A DNA stretch of 64,000 nt. Origin: Thermococcus thermotolerans. GTDB lineage: Archaea; Methanobacteriota_B; Thermococci; Thermococcales; Thermococcaceae. Shown one piece after another: positions 57,229 through 64,000 of the stretch. The stretch lies in the NCBI RefSeq assembly GCF_024707485.1, contig NZ_CP102602.1, positions 1,240,001 to 1,304,000 on the forward strand. The letters run 5' to 3'. Both the position numbers and the translations under genes were made by a program. Positions within the stretch are counted from its first letter, which is position 1; each line of letters starts with the position of its first letter. Below the pieces are notes generated by a model. It did not search any database. It was not told the origin of the DNA and saw nothing but the letters and a program-made list of their open reading frames with translations.

Positions 57229-59448
57229 ATGAAGAAGGTTCTGGCTCTAGTAATGATTGTTCTCATGCTGATTCCAGCCGTTAGCGCCGGAGCAATAGAC
57301 GGCTCCGCAAGGTTTCTCAAAGATGCCGCCAAATCCACCCAACAGACGAGGGAGATAAGTCTGGCCATAATGGCCCTCTCGGTGGGGGCCAGTGACCTGA
57401 ACTGGGACATAACCCCCGACCTCGTTACCCTTGTCAACAGCATGCTCAGCTATCAGAACCCGGACGGCGGATGGGGTCTCTATCCCGGGGAGACCAGCAA
57501 CGTGCTCGACACGGCCTATGCCGTCATAGCCCTCAAGAGGGCTTATCCGCACCTCAAGACCATGGAGAGACTGGAGATAAAATCAGCCCTCAACCGCGGC
57601 CTTTCATACCTCCTCTCTGCCGAAAACAAGGCGGGTTGGGGATACGTGCCCGGAACACCGAGCTCCTGCTATCCGACGTTGTTGGCTATCTGGGCCTTAG
57701 GAGAAAACGGATACAGCTACAACAGCAGGGTAGTCAGAAACGCGGTTGAGTACGTGGAAAACGCCACCTGCGAGATCCCGGAGTACGAGGCACTCGCCCT
57801 CAGGCTCATAGCCTACCACAGCATAGGCTACCAGGTATCCAACGAGACGTTGGAGACCGTAAAGGAGCTCCTCCTCAACGAGGACAGCCTGAAGATGAAG
57901 GAGCGTGCCATGCTCACGTACGCCCTTGTCCTGTACACTCCCGTGGATTTTGACACCGCGAGAATACTAATCAAACTCGAATCATACGGCAAAAGCACAA
58001 ACGACCTCGTGTACTGGATGAACACCCCTGACCTGTTCTCATCAACGGAGCTCATAGCCACCACCTCCTACGCCCTCATGGCCCTTTCAACCACCTTCGA
58101 ACTGCCCCCTGCAAAGGAGGTCAAGAACCCCTACGAGATGCCGTGTCAGGAGCTCAAAAACATGCAGAACCCCGACGGCGGATGGGGCCTCGGACTCAAC
58201 AAGCCCTCTGACGAAAAGGCCACCTATTATGCACTGACTGCGATTCAGGCGTGCTATCCTGAGAAGGAGAGCATAGAGAAGGCCCTCGCGTGGACAAGGG
58301 AGGCATTTAAGAACGACGCGGCCTGGATGGAGAAGAACCGCAGGATGTCCGTCGGATACTACTATGCCCTTAAAACGCTTATCATGTACAGCAACATAAC
58401 CGCCGAGGAGAAAGCCCAGGCGGAGGAACTGATACGGAGTGTCCAGCTCGACTACGGCCTCTGGGGCAACACTGTACTTGGGCCGCAACCCTATGAGACC
58501 TCCCTGGCAATCAAGGCCCTCCGTGAGCTCGGGGTTCCTGCAAACGATGCCATTATCCAGAAGGCAAAGGACTGGCTCCTGAGCATAAGCAACGGTGGGT
58601 GGGGGACATACGTAACCACCGAGTACTACTCCTACATGCTCAAACCGGACGTACTGACGACCATAACCGTCCTGGAGGCCCTGGAGGGAATAGCCACCCC
58701 CGAAGAGCTTAAGCCCCACATCGAGTGGCTTATCGATCAGAGACTCGATGGTGGCTGGCCGTACTGGAAGACTTACTACGTCTGGGAAAAGAACAGGGAA
58801 TTTCCCGGAACCCCGACAGTGGAACTAACGGTAAGGGCGACAGACCTCCTCATCGGCTACGGTTACAACTACACCAACGAGACCCTGGACTTCGTCATGA
58901 ACGCTAGAGACTCCAGTGCCATAGACAAAAAGACGATAGAAGTCGCCAGTGCAATAAACTACCTCTCACGCTTCCAGTACGTTCCCCCCGTGAGCCTCTA
59001 CGACATAAAGGACGCCCTTGACAGCGATGTGTTTGGAATAATAGCGCCCGGCATGGACAACGAGAGCATCGGGGAGATAATAAATACCCTCAACGACCTC
59101 TTCAGCGGCGGCTTTATCCAGCTCAACACGACCTCGATTGGCGAGGACAGCTACATAGTTATGGCGAACTTCGGGGACTACCAGCTCAGACCGTACAACC
59201 CATACCTGAAGTTCTACGTGGAGGAAGGAACCGTAACCGTCGGAAACATCACCGTACCCACCAACAAAGCTGTCGTCCTTATTCCGGGCAAGACACCCAA
59301 GGGAGTCGTCCTCTTTGTGCTCTACGAACCGGAGAACGCCGAAATTGCTAAAGAAATATTCACCACCGGTTTCATCAGATACATAAGAGGGGACGCGATG
59401 GTCCTCCTCATCGAGAACGGAAGGGTGAGGGTAATAGTGGTGGGGTGA
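57229..59448 (+). CDS. Secreted alpha/alpha-toroid (prenyltransferase-like repeat) protein
   Basis: 739 residues. A signal peptide (KKVLALVMIVLMLIPAVSA) is followed by about ten helix pairs with QW-like motifs: QNPDGGWGLYPGE (about 84), AGWGYVPGT, QNPDGGWGLGLNK (about 312), NGGWGTYV and DGGWPYWKT. This is the squalene-cyclase/prenyltransferase barrel fold, without the DxDD catalytic motif. The C-terminal 170 residues are beta rich. It is extracellular, so a binding role is more likely than cyclisation. It ends seven bases before the CetZ gene. Confidence 0.8.
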   Translation: MKKVLALVMIVLMLIPAVSAGAIDGSARFLKDAAKSTQQTREISLAIMALSVGASDLNWDITPDLVTLVNSMLSYQNPDGGWGLYPGETSNVLDTAYAVIALKRAYPHLKTMERLEIKSALNRGLSYLLSAENKAGWGYVPGTPSSCYPTLLAIWALGENGYSYNSRVVRNAVEYVENATCEIPEYEALALRLIAYHSIGYQVSNETLETVKELLLNEDSLKMKERAMLTYALVLYTPVDFDTARILIKLESYGKSTNDLVYWMNTPDLFSSTELIATTSYALMALSTTFELPPAKEVKNPYEMPCQELKNMQNPDGGWGLGLNKPSDEKATYYALTAIQACYPEKESIEKALAWTREAFKNDAAWMEKNRRMSVGYYYALKTLIMYSNITAEEKAQAEELIRSVQLDYGLWGNTVLGPQPYETSLAIKALRELGVPANDAIIQKAKDWLLSISNGGWGTYVTTEYYSYMLKPDVLTTITVLEALEGIATPEELKPHIEWLIDQRLDGGWPYWKTYYVWEKNREFPGTPTVELTVRATDLLIGYGYNYTNETLDFVMNARDSSAIDKKTIEVASAINYLSRFQYVPPVSLYDIKDALDSDVFGIIAPGMDNESIGEIINTLNDLFSGGFIQLNTTSIGEDSYIVMANFGDYQLRPYNPYLKFYVEEGTVTVGNITVPTNKAVVLIPGKTPKGVVLFVLYEPENAEIAKEIFTTGFIRYIRGDAMVLLIENGRVRVIVVG

Positions 59449-59455
59449 TTAAGAG

Positions 59456-60628
59456 GTGAGGGCTCTAATCATCGGGGTCGGCCAGTGCGGGACGAAGATA
59501 GCCGACCTCTTCGCTCTGGTTGATTTCGAGGCTCTGGCCATAAACACATCGAAGGGAGACTTGGATTACCTCAAGCACGTCCCCCATGAGCGGAGGATAC
59601 TGATAGGCGAGAGCCTGACCGGCGGCAAGGGGGTCAACGCGAACCCGGTACTCGGCAGGGAGGCCATGAAGCGCGACCTACCACTGGTCATGCGCAAGAT
59701 AGGTTCAATAATAGGCTACGAGGACGTCGATATATTCTTTCTGACCTTCGGTTTCGGAGGCGGAACGGGCGCCGGAGGAACGCCCGTCCTGGCCGAGGCG
59801 CTTAAAGAGGAGTACCCAGATTCCCTTGTGGTGGCGATAGGAGCGCTTCCCCTCAAGGAGGAGGGCATAAGACCAACCATAAACGCCGCAATAACCATCG
59901 ATAAGCTCTCCAAGATCGCCGATTCCATAATAGCCATAGACAACAACAAGCTCAAGGAGGGTGGCGATGACATAACGCGCGCCTACGAGAGGATAAACTA
60001 CACCATCGTTGAAAGGATAGCATCGCTCTTAGCCCTGGTTGACGTCCCCGGCGAACAGACCCTCGATGCAAGCGACTTGAAATTTGTTCTGAAGGCCTTC
60101 GGAAGCTTTGCAACCGTTGGCTATGCCAAAGCCGAGGCGAACAAAGTCAAAAGCCTCTCCAGGTTAATAATAAAGTCCTTCGAGAGCGAGGGCCTGTACC
60201 TTGAGGCGAACATTGAGTCAGCACTCTATGGATTGGTTGCCATTCACGGGCCGCCGGAGGTTCTGAAGGCGGCGGAGATCTTTGAGGCCCTGGATTACCT
60301 CACAAACAAGATAAGAGGCAAGCAGATATTCCGCGGCTTCTATCCAGACCCGCGCGAGAGGGAAGTAGAAGTCGTTACGCTCCTCAGCGGCATCTATGAG
60401 AGCAGGAGCATAAAGGACATAATCATCACCGCAAAGAGGTACGCCCAGTCATTCATGGAAGCGAAGGAGGAAGCGGAAACCAAAAAGAAGGAGCTCCTAA
60501 GCGGCCTGCCCGACTTCGACGACGTGTACGCCAAGGGGGGAAGTGAGCTCAAGGAGATATCCCAGGACGGGGAGTATCCGGACATAGAGGGGATAAGCAG
60601 GAAACTCAGGAGGGAGAAGGATGACTGA
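59456..60628 (+). CDS. CetZ/tubulin-FtsZ superfamily GTPase
   Basis: 390 residues. GTP-binding signature FGFGGGTGAGGTPVL near residues 97-111, IGVGQCGTKIADLF at the N-terminus and NNKLKEGGDDITRAYERINYTI in the middle, all of the CetZ branch. The C-terminal extension is charged and ends SRKLRREKDD. CetZ proteins control cell shape in haloarchaea; those of Thermococcales are uncharacterised. GTG start; eight-base overlap with the next gene. Confidence 0.92.
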   Translation: MRALIIGVGQCGTKIADLFALVDFEALAINTSKGDLDYLKHVPHERRILIGESLTGGKGVNANPVLGREAMKRDLPLVMRKIGSIIGYEDVDIFFLTFGFGGGTGAGGTPVLAEALKEEYPDSLVVAIGALPLKEEGIRPTINAAITIDKLSKIADSIIAIDNNKLKEGGDDITRAYERINYTIVERIASLLALVDVPGEQTLDASDLKFVLKAFGSFATVGYAKAEANKVKSLSRLIIKSFESEGLYLEANIESALYGLVAIHGPPEVLKAAEIFEALDYLTNKIRGKQIFRGFYPDPREREVEVVTLLSGIYESRSIKDIIITAKRYAQSFMEAKEEAETKKKELLSGLPDFDDVYAKGGSELKEISQDGEYPDIEGISRKLRREKDD

Positions 60629-61250
60629 ACCCATCAGGGACTCGGTAGAGGTCGCCCTGGAACTGGACGAGAAGGAGGTCTATTCCCACATAGCCCACGA
60701 GAGTGCCGAGGACATCATCAGGATTATATCCTCCCTCGATGCGGAGAGGGCAAAGCTCCACGGGGAGGTAATCTACTACAAGGACGACTGGGACGACCTC
60801 ATCAGGGAGCGGATAGCGAAGGGAAAGCGCCATACCGCATTTGATTTTTACAACCCTGCCCTGCTGGACATCTGGGAGCAGAAGGTCAAGGAGATCAAGG
60901 AGGCAAAGAAGAGGGAAAAGATGAGCTACGCCGCAATAGGTGCGCTTATTGCTGCCACCGTGGCTGCTACGGTATTCTTAGGCCAGCCCTATATCGTACT
61001 GGGACTTGCAGTGCTCCCCACGGTTCTTCTGATAAGGGATTCCACCCGGGAAAAGCTTGATTTAATTTACTACGAGCTAACGCAGTTCTTTATTGATGAA
61101 CTGAAAGGGCTCATTGAAAAGCACTCCCTTCCGCCGGAGAGGTATAAGTTCAAAATATTCAGCGGTGATTACTTCGGTGTCAGGACTATAAAGGTCGGAA
61201 CGGGTCTTTTCGCCGTCGTAAACGCCGAAAAGCCCGAGAGTAACGATTAA
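60621..61250 (+). CDS. CetZ-linked membrane protein
   Basis: 209 residues. A cytosolic N-terminal part (about 1-95) is rich in charged helices (IREAAKK-type segment VKEIKEAKKREKMSY). Two adjacent helices (about 98-140; AAIGALIAATVAATVFLGQPYIVLGLAVLPTVLLI) and a C-terminal cytosolic alpha/beta part (DLIYYELTQFFIDELKGLIEKHSLPPERYKFKIFSGDYFG) follow. It overlaps the CetZ gene, suggesting a membrane partner or anchor. No family recognised. Confidence 0.75.
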   Translation: MTEPIRDSVEVALELDEKEVYSHIAHESAEDIIRIISSLDAERAKLHGEVIYYKDDWDDLIRERIAKGKRHTAFDFYNPALLDIWEQKVKEIKEAKKREKMSYAAIGALIAATVAATVFLGQPYIVLGLAVLPTVLLIRDSTREKLDLIYYELTQFFIDELKGLIEKHSLPPERYKFKIFSGDYFGVRTIKVGTGLFAVVNAEKPESND

Positions 61251-61288
61251 ATAGATGTTCGGAGATATACCATACTGAGGGGAGAAAT

Positions 61289-61921
61289 ATGGTGATAAAA
61301 AAGCGCGGTCAGGTCTCACTTGAGTTCATGCTGATCTTCGGAATGATGCTCATCCTCCTGCTGTACTCGGTAAACAACATAACCTTCAGGGAGGGCTCCA
61401 CATCAACCGAGACCCTGCGCATCCAGATAAGCCTCGAAGAGAAGAACCTCGCCAACGCGATATCAAATACCATCTCCCAGGTTTACGCCCAGGGTCCTGG
61501 AGCAAAGTCGACCACCTACGTGAGGATCACGTATCTGCGAGACCCGGATATGCTCCTGAAAGGCCTGGGTGTGAACAGCCCCAAGGTCTTCATAACATAC
61601 GGAAACTACAGCACCGAAGGAAACGGTACGTACGTTACCGTCGTGGGGACCAATGTTGATGCTGTCCTCAGTGGCGGAGATAAAAACGTATTCTGGAGCC
61701 GTGCCATGTACCAGGCCGTCCTTTACACCAGTCCTTCCGTGTGGTCTCCTTCAGGAAGTACCACGTTCAACGCAACCACAGTTTACGGCCTTGAGATCGA
61801 TCCAACCGACCTTCCCGGAACCCTTGAGATAGTCGTGGAGTGGAATCCCGACAATCCCAACTCATGGACATTTGATTCAGTGGCCGGTGAGCTCCACATA
61901 AACATAAACCCCGGTGGCTGA
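61289..61921 (+). CDS. Type IV pilin-like protein, class III signal (1)
   Basis: 210 residues. KKRG then QVSLEFMLIFGMMLILLLYS is a class III signal (cleavage before Gln, QxSxE motif) followed by the pilin hydrophobic helix. The remainder is a beta-rich domain with several Asn-X-Ser/Thr sequons (NYSTEGNGTYVT, FNATTVYG). A prepilin peptidase would cleave it. It begins 38 bases after the CetZ partner; GGGGAGA precedes it. Confidence 0.85.
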   Translation: MVIKKRGQVSLEFMLIFGMMLILLLYSVNNITFREGSTSTETLRIQISLEEKNLANAISNTISQVYAQGPGAKSTTYVRITYLRDPDMLLKGLGVNSPKVFITYGNYSTEGNGTYVTVVGTNVDAVLSGGDKNVFWSRAMYQAVLYTSPSVWSPSGSTTFNATTVYGLEIDPTDLPGTLEIVVEWNPDNPNSWTFDSVAGELHININPGG

Positions 61922-61923
61922 AG

Positions 61924-62364
61924 ATGAAGCGGGGACAGATTAGCCTTGACTTCCTCTTTGCAGTGACCCTGATAACCATCACAATGCTCAACCTAGTCTA
62001 TATTGCCGACAGCGAGAGAGCCCATTCCGAAACCTTTGACACCATCGCAAAGCTGAAGGCATTCTCCATCGATATCAGGGACTCTGTTGTCAAGGTCTAC
62101 ACCGCCGGAGAGGGATTTACCGTGAGGAAGGAACTCCCGATAAACCTGGATGCAGGGGACAGGGTAACCGTCAGTCTTGTTGCCCCGGATAGCGTCGTTG
62201 TTAACGCCACAATAGGGGGGAGGGGATACCGGGTGATCCAGAAGAGCCCAGTACCGATATACGAGAACACCTCTGTGACCCTTACAGCGACGGATAAGGA
62301 CTTTGGAATAGTGGCAACGTACAACGAAACGGAGGGGAGGCTGGATGTCACCCTCTCGCCGTAA
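61924..62364 (+). CDS. Type IV pilin-like protein, class III signal (2)
   Basis: 146 residues. MKRG then QISLDFLFAVTLITITMLNLVYIA gives a short class III signal and hydrophobic helix (Asp at the Glu-5 position). A compact beta domain follows. Two bases separate it from gene 1 and it overlaps gene 3 by 20 bases, so the set is one operon. Probably a minor pilin. Confidence 0.82.
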   Translation: MKRGQISLDFLFAVTLITITMLNLVYIADSERAHSETFDTIAKLKAFSIDIRDSVVKVYTAGEGFTVRKELPINLDAGDRVTVSLVAPDSVVVNATIGGRGYRVIQKSPVPIYENTSVTLTATDKDFGIVATYNETEGRLDVTLSP

Positions 62365-62818
62365 GGCACAGACGGCCATAGAGGTTCTATTCATAACAGC
62401 AATAATTCTCGCAGGGATCCTTCTGGTTGTTCCCACGTATCTGGACGAGAACACAGCTTCTTCGATAATATCCTACGTTAGAGGTTCCGCCTCAGATGCA
62501 TGCGCCTACCTGAATACTGGAGTCATTATTAACGAGAGCATCTACACTCCCCTTAACGCAATAATAAACGCCAGTAACTACACGTACAGGGCGTTTCAGC
62601 TCGCAGGGGTGCGCACGGCAGAGATTAACGGCACGATACAGGTCAACGTCACGATAACCTATACTGGAGCCGGGCTTCCTGAAAGCACCGTTGAGGCAAA
62701 CATAAAACAGTACATCGAGGATGACCTGACATCCAAGACCAATGTGGTCAAACAGGATGGAAAGCTCTACCTCGGTGGGAGAGAGATTGAGATAAACGTG
62801 GATGTGGTGAGAGTATGA
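62345..62818 (+). CDS. Type IV pilin-like protein, class III signal (3)
   Basis: 157 residues. SPSRRKA then QTAIEVLFITAIILAGILLVVPTYL: Gln+1 and Glu+4/5 with a hydrophobic helix. The remaining domain is beta rich with many Asn-X-Thr sites (NASNYTYRAF, NGTIQVNVTITYTGAG). Its TGA overlaps the ATG of the next gene (ATGA). Confidence 0.82.
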   Translation: MSPSRRKAQTAIEVLFITAIILAGILLVVPTYLDENTASSIISYVRGSASDACAYLNTGVIINESIYTPLNAIINASNYTYRAFQLAGVRTAEINGTIQVNVTITYTGAGLPESTVEANIKQYIEDDLTSKTNVVKQDGKLYLGGREIEINVDVVRV

Positions 62819-64000
62819 GGAGAGGCCAGCTTCTCTCGCTCGATGCGATGCTGTCGATGGTCATAATAATCCTGCTACTTGGCACTATCACCACCACCTC
62901 AAGCGCCCTGAAGGGAGAGATAACAACCGTACTTGGCTGGTACGAAAGAGCTAATGTTGGAGATAATATGCTGGACATACTCGTCAAAAACCCAGGAACT
63001 CCAAACAACTGGCAGACCGACCCCAGCAATCTGGCTTTCATCGGGCTGGAGAACAGCCAGTATCCCACAACCATAGACTATTCAAAGATAGAAGCCCTAA
63101 GTGAGGCCGTTGCCAACGACAACCCCACAGTACGGGCGTTGTTGGCAAACATTAGCATGGGAAAGGACTTCACCCTAGGGTTCTACCTCACAAGGGTCGA
63201 GATCGAGGGGAACGTAACAGTCATACCCCCCCAAACCGAAGGCTCTGTGGACATTCCATCCGGGGGTCATCTCTCTGTTACTCCCCGCACTGGATACGCA
63301 TACGGGCTGGGGCTCATCGCTGAGTGGATAAGCCCCGAGAGGAGCGACGCTCCCGGTGTGGGGAACATAGCAAACGTTACAAATGTAACTGCTGGAGAAA
63401 GCTTCGTCTTCAAGCTCGCGGAGGACGGGAGTGTCAGGCTTGATCTCGTCGGTCCAGGAAATCAAGGTGGCCCTGTGAACTACAACATACCAGCGGGTTC
63501 AATCGTCCACATAGACGTTGAGACCGGGTACCTTCTTATAGGATGGAACAGGCTCGCAGACGGCACCTACGAGCTCTGGATTCCCCTGCACCGTCTGGGA
63601 CAGCAGATATGGACCACCTGGACGGGAACAGTATGGTGGGGACAGGGGGGAACCGTCTCCTCAACAAACCTGACGATCAGGTACGTCTACGCAACCAGGG
63701 TTGTGAACGCAGACTACAACATAACTATGATAAACGGCACTTTCGTGAGTGACCCGGCAACGATAACGGCCTCCAGGGAGCGTTCACCGTGGGTAACCTA
63801 CACCGAGAGGAGAATCCCACTGACAAAGATGGTCTACAATCGGAGCTACACCATCACCACCGATTCTCTCCCAGCTGAACTCTACGTTGGGACAATATAC
63901 ACTCCAATCCCCGACTACATGGCGCTCAAAGTTGCATTCAACGGCACCGGTCACGTTGTTGCCGTGGCGTGGATGAGGGGCACCAACATATCTGGATACT
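62815..64000 (+). CDS. Large pilin-like surface protein (partial)
   Basis: More than 395 residues, cut by the window end. MRRG then QLLSLDAMLSMVIIILLLGTITTTSSAL is again a class III-like signal with a hydrophobic helix. The large outer domain is rich in Asn-X-Ser/Thr and in strands and has a Trp-rich patch (QQIWTTWTGTVWWGQGG). As the fourth member of this operon and much larger, it could be a tip adhesin. Confidence 0.78.
   Translation, partial: MRRGQLLSLDAMLSMVIIILLLGTITTTSSALKGEITTVLGWYERANVGDNMLDILVKNPGTPNNWQTDPSNLAFIGLENSQYPTTIDYSKIEALSEAVANDNPTVRALLANISMGKDFTLGFYLTRVEIEGNVTVIPPQTEGSVDIPSGGHLSVTPRTGYAYGLGLIAEWISPERSDAPGVGNIANVTNVTAGESFVFKLAEDGSVRLDLVGPGNQGGPVNYNIPAGSIVHIDVETGYLLIGWNRLADGTYELWIPLHRLGQQIWTTWTGTVWWGQGGTVSSTNLTIRYVYATRVVNADYNITMINGTFVSDPATITASRERSPWVTYTERRIPLTKMVYNRSYTITTDSLPAELYVGTIYTPIPDYMALKVAFNGTGHVVAVAWMRGTNISGY

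Noticed and set aside
1-64000. CRISPR array
   Set aside because: No series of regularly spaced direct repeats of 24-37 bases was seen anywhere in the window.
1-64000. Replication origin
   Set aside because: No cluster of origin recognition boxes with an AT-rich unwinding element, and no Cdc6/Orc1 gene is present, although the RPA operon is.

Overview
The window comes from a hyperthermophilic euryarchaeon of the order Thermococcales, most likely a Thermococcus species. The evidence is the archaeal information-processing set (a three-subunit RPA operon, aIF2-gamma, Rpo7/Spt4, S6e, S24e, S27ae, L41e), the ether-lipid prenyltransferase, tRNAs with encoded CCA, TATA boxes of the TTTAWA type about 25-35 bp upstream of starts, GGTG/GGAGG ribosome sites mixed with leaderless starts, a Tk-subtilisin-type protease and a CGP-CTERM-like sorting tail. 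The species is not determined, and everything here is read from sequence alone without a database search.

Layout. 1-3.5 kb: the end of a purine/uracil-type permease, a DtxR regulator, tRNA-Lys, a hairpin-rich gene-poor stretch, a 5S rRNA-tRNA-Asp unit, a DUF835 membrane protein and ScpB. 3.6-5.9 kb: the RPA41-RPA14-RPA32 operon. 6-14.8 kb: a DGGGP synthase, an RNA 5'-kinase, an Lrp-like regulator, EngB, a PRC-barrel coiled-coil protein, Sec61-beta, S6e, aIF2-gamma, a PIN protein, an HD hydrolase and a DUF434 protein. 14.9-22 kb: two paralogous lipoproteins, DUF432 plus MscS, and a large secreted FG-GAP/PKD protein. 22-30 kb: an NSUN-type RNA methyltransferase, two HEAT-like paralogues, a METTL5-like methyltransferase, a double KaiC ATPase split by a +1 frame change and followed by two small paralogous proteins, and Dph2. 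30-42.7 kb: membrane proteins, a YhfC protease/PadR/SdpI-like group, an HTH gene overlapping a 47-codon ORF, a membrane protein behind a palindromic operator candidate, a nitrilase-like enzyme, a candidate structured RNA upstream of L41e, an M28 peptidase, a second KaiC locus and dolichol-phosphate mannose synthase. 42.8-43.3 kb: tRNA-Pro and tRNA-Gln.

43.7-49.4 kb holds the most interesting system. Two small regulators precede a run of DUF1102 (TasA/AbpA-like) secreted fibre-type proteins, a dedicated SipW/ER-type signal peptidase with a long C-terminal extension, a large subunit with a Cys/His-rich tail, and a DUF5305 membrane protein. The last four genes are coupled by ATGA overlaps, and a hairpin-U-tract terminator sits after the two small subunits. 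This looks like a complete, largely uncharacterised archaeal bundling-pilus or matrix-fibre operon, analogous to tapA-sipW-tasA.

49.5-51.9 kb: pyrophosphatase, Rpo7, Spt4, GTP-dependent dephospho-CoA kinase, S24e and S27ae. 51.9-53.7 kb: an IS607-type element with tnpA and tnpB and an omega-RNA-like hairpin at the tnpB 3' end. 53.8-57.2 kb: Tk-subtilisin-like protease, HemK-like methyltransferase, a small antisense ORF and TYW1. 57.2-64 kb: a secreted alpha/alpha-toroid protein, a CetZ-type tubulin/FtsZ homologue with an overlapping membrane protein, and a cluster of four proteins with class III (type IV pilin-like) signal sequences, the last cut by the window edge.
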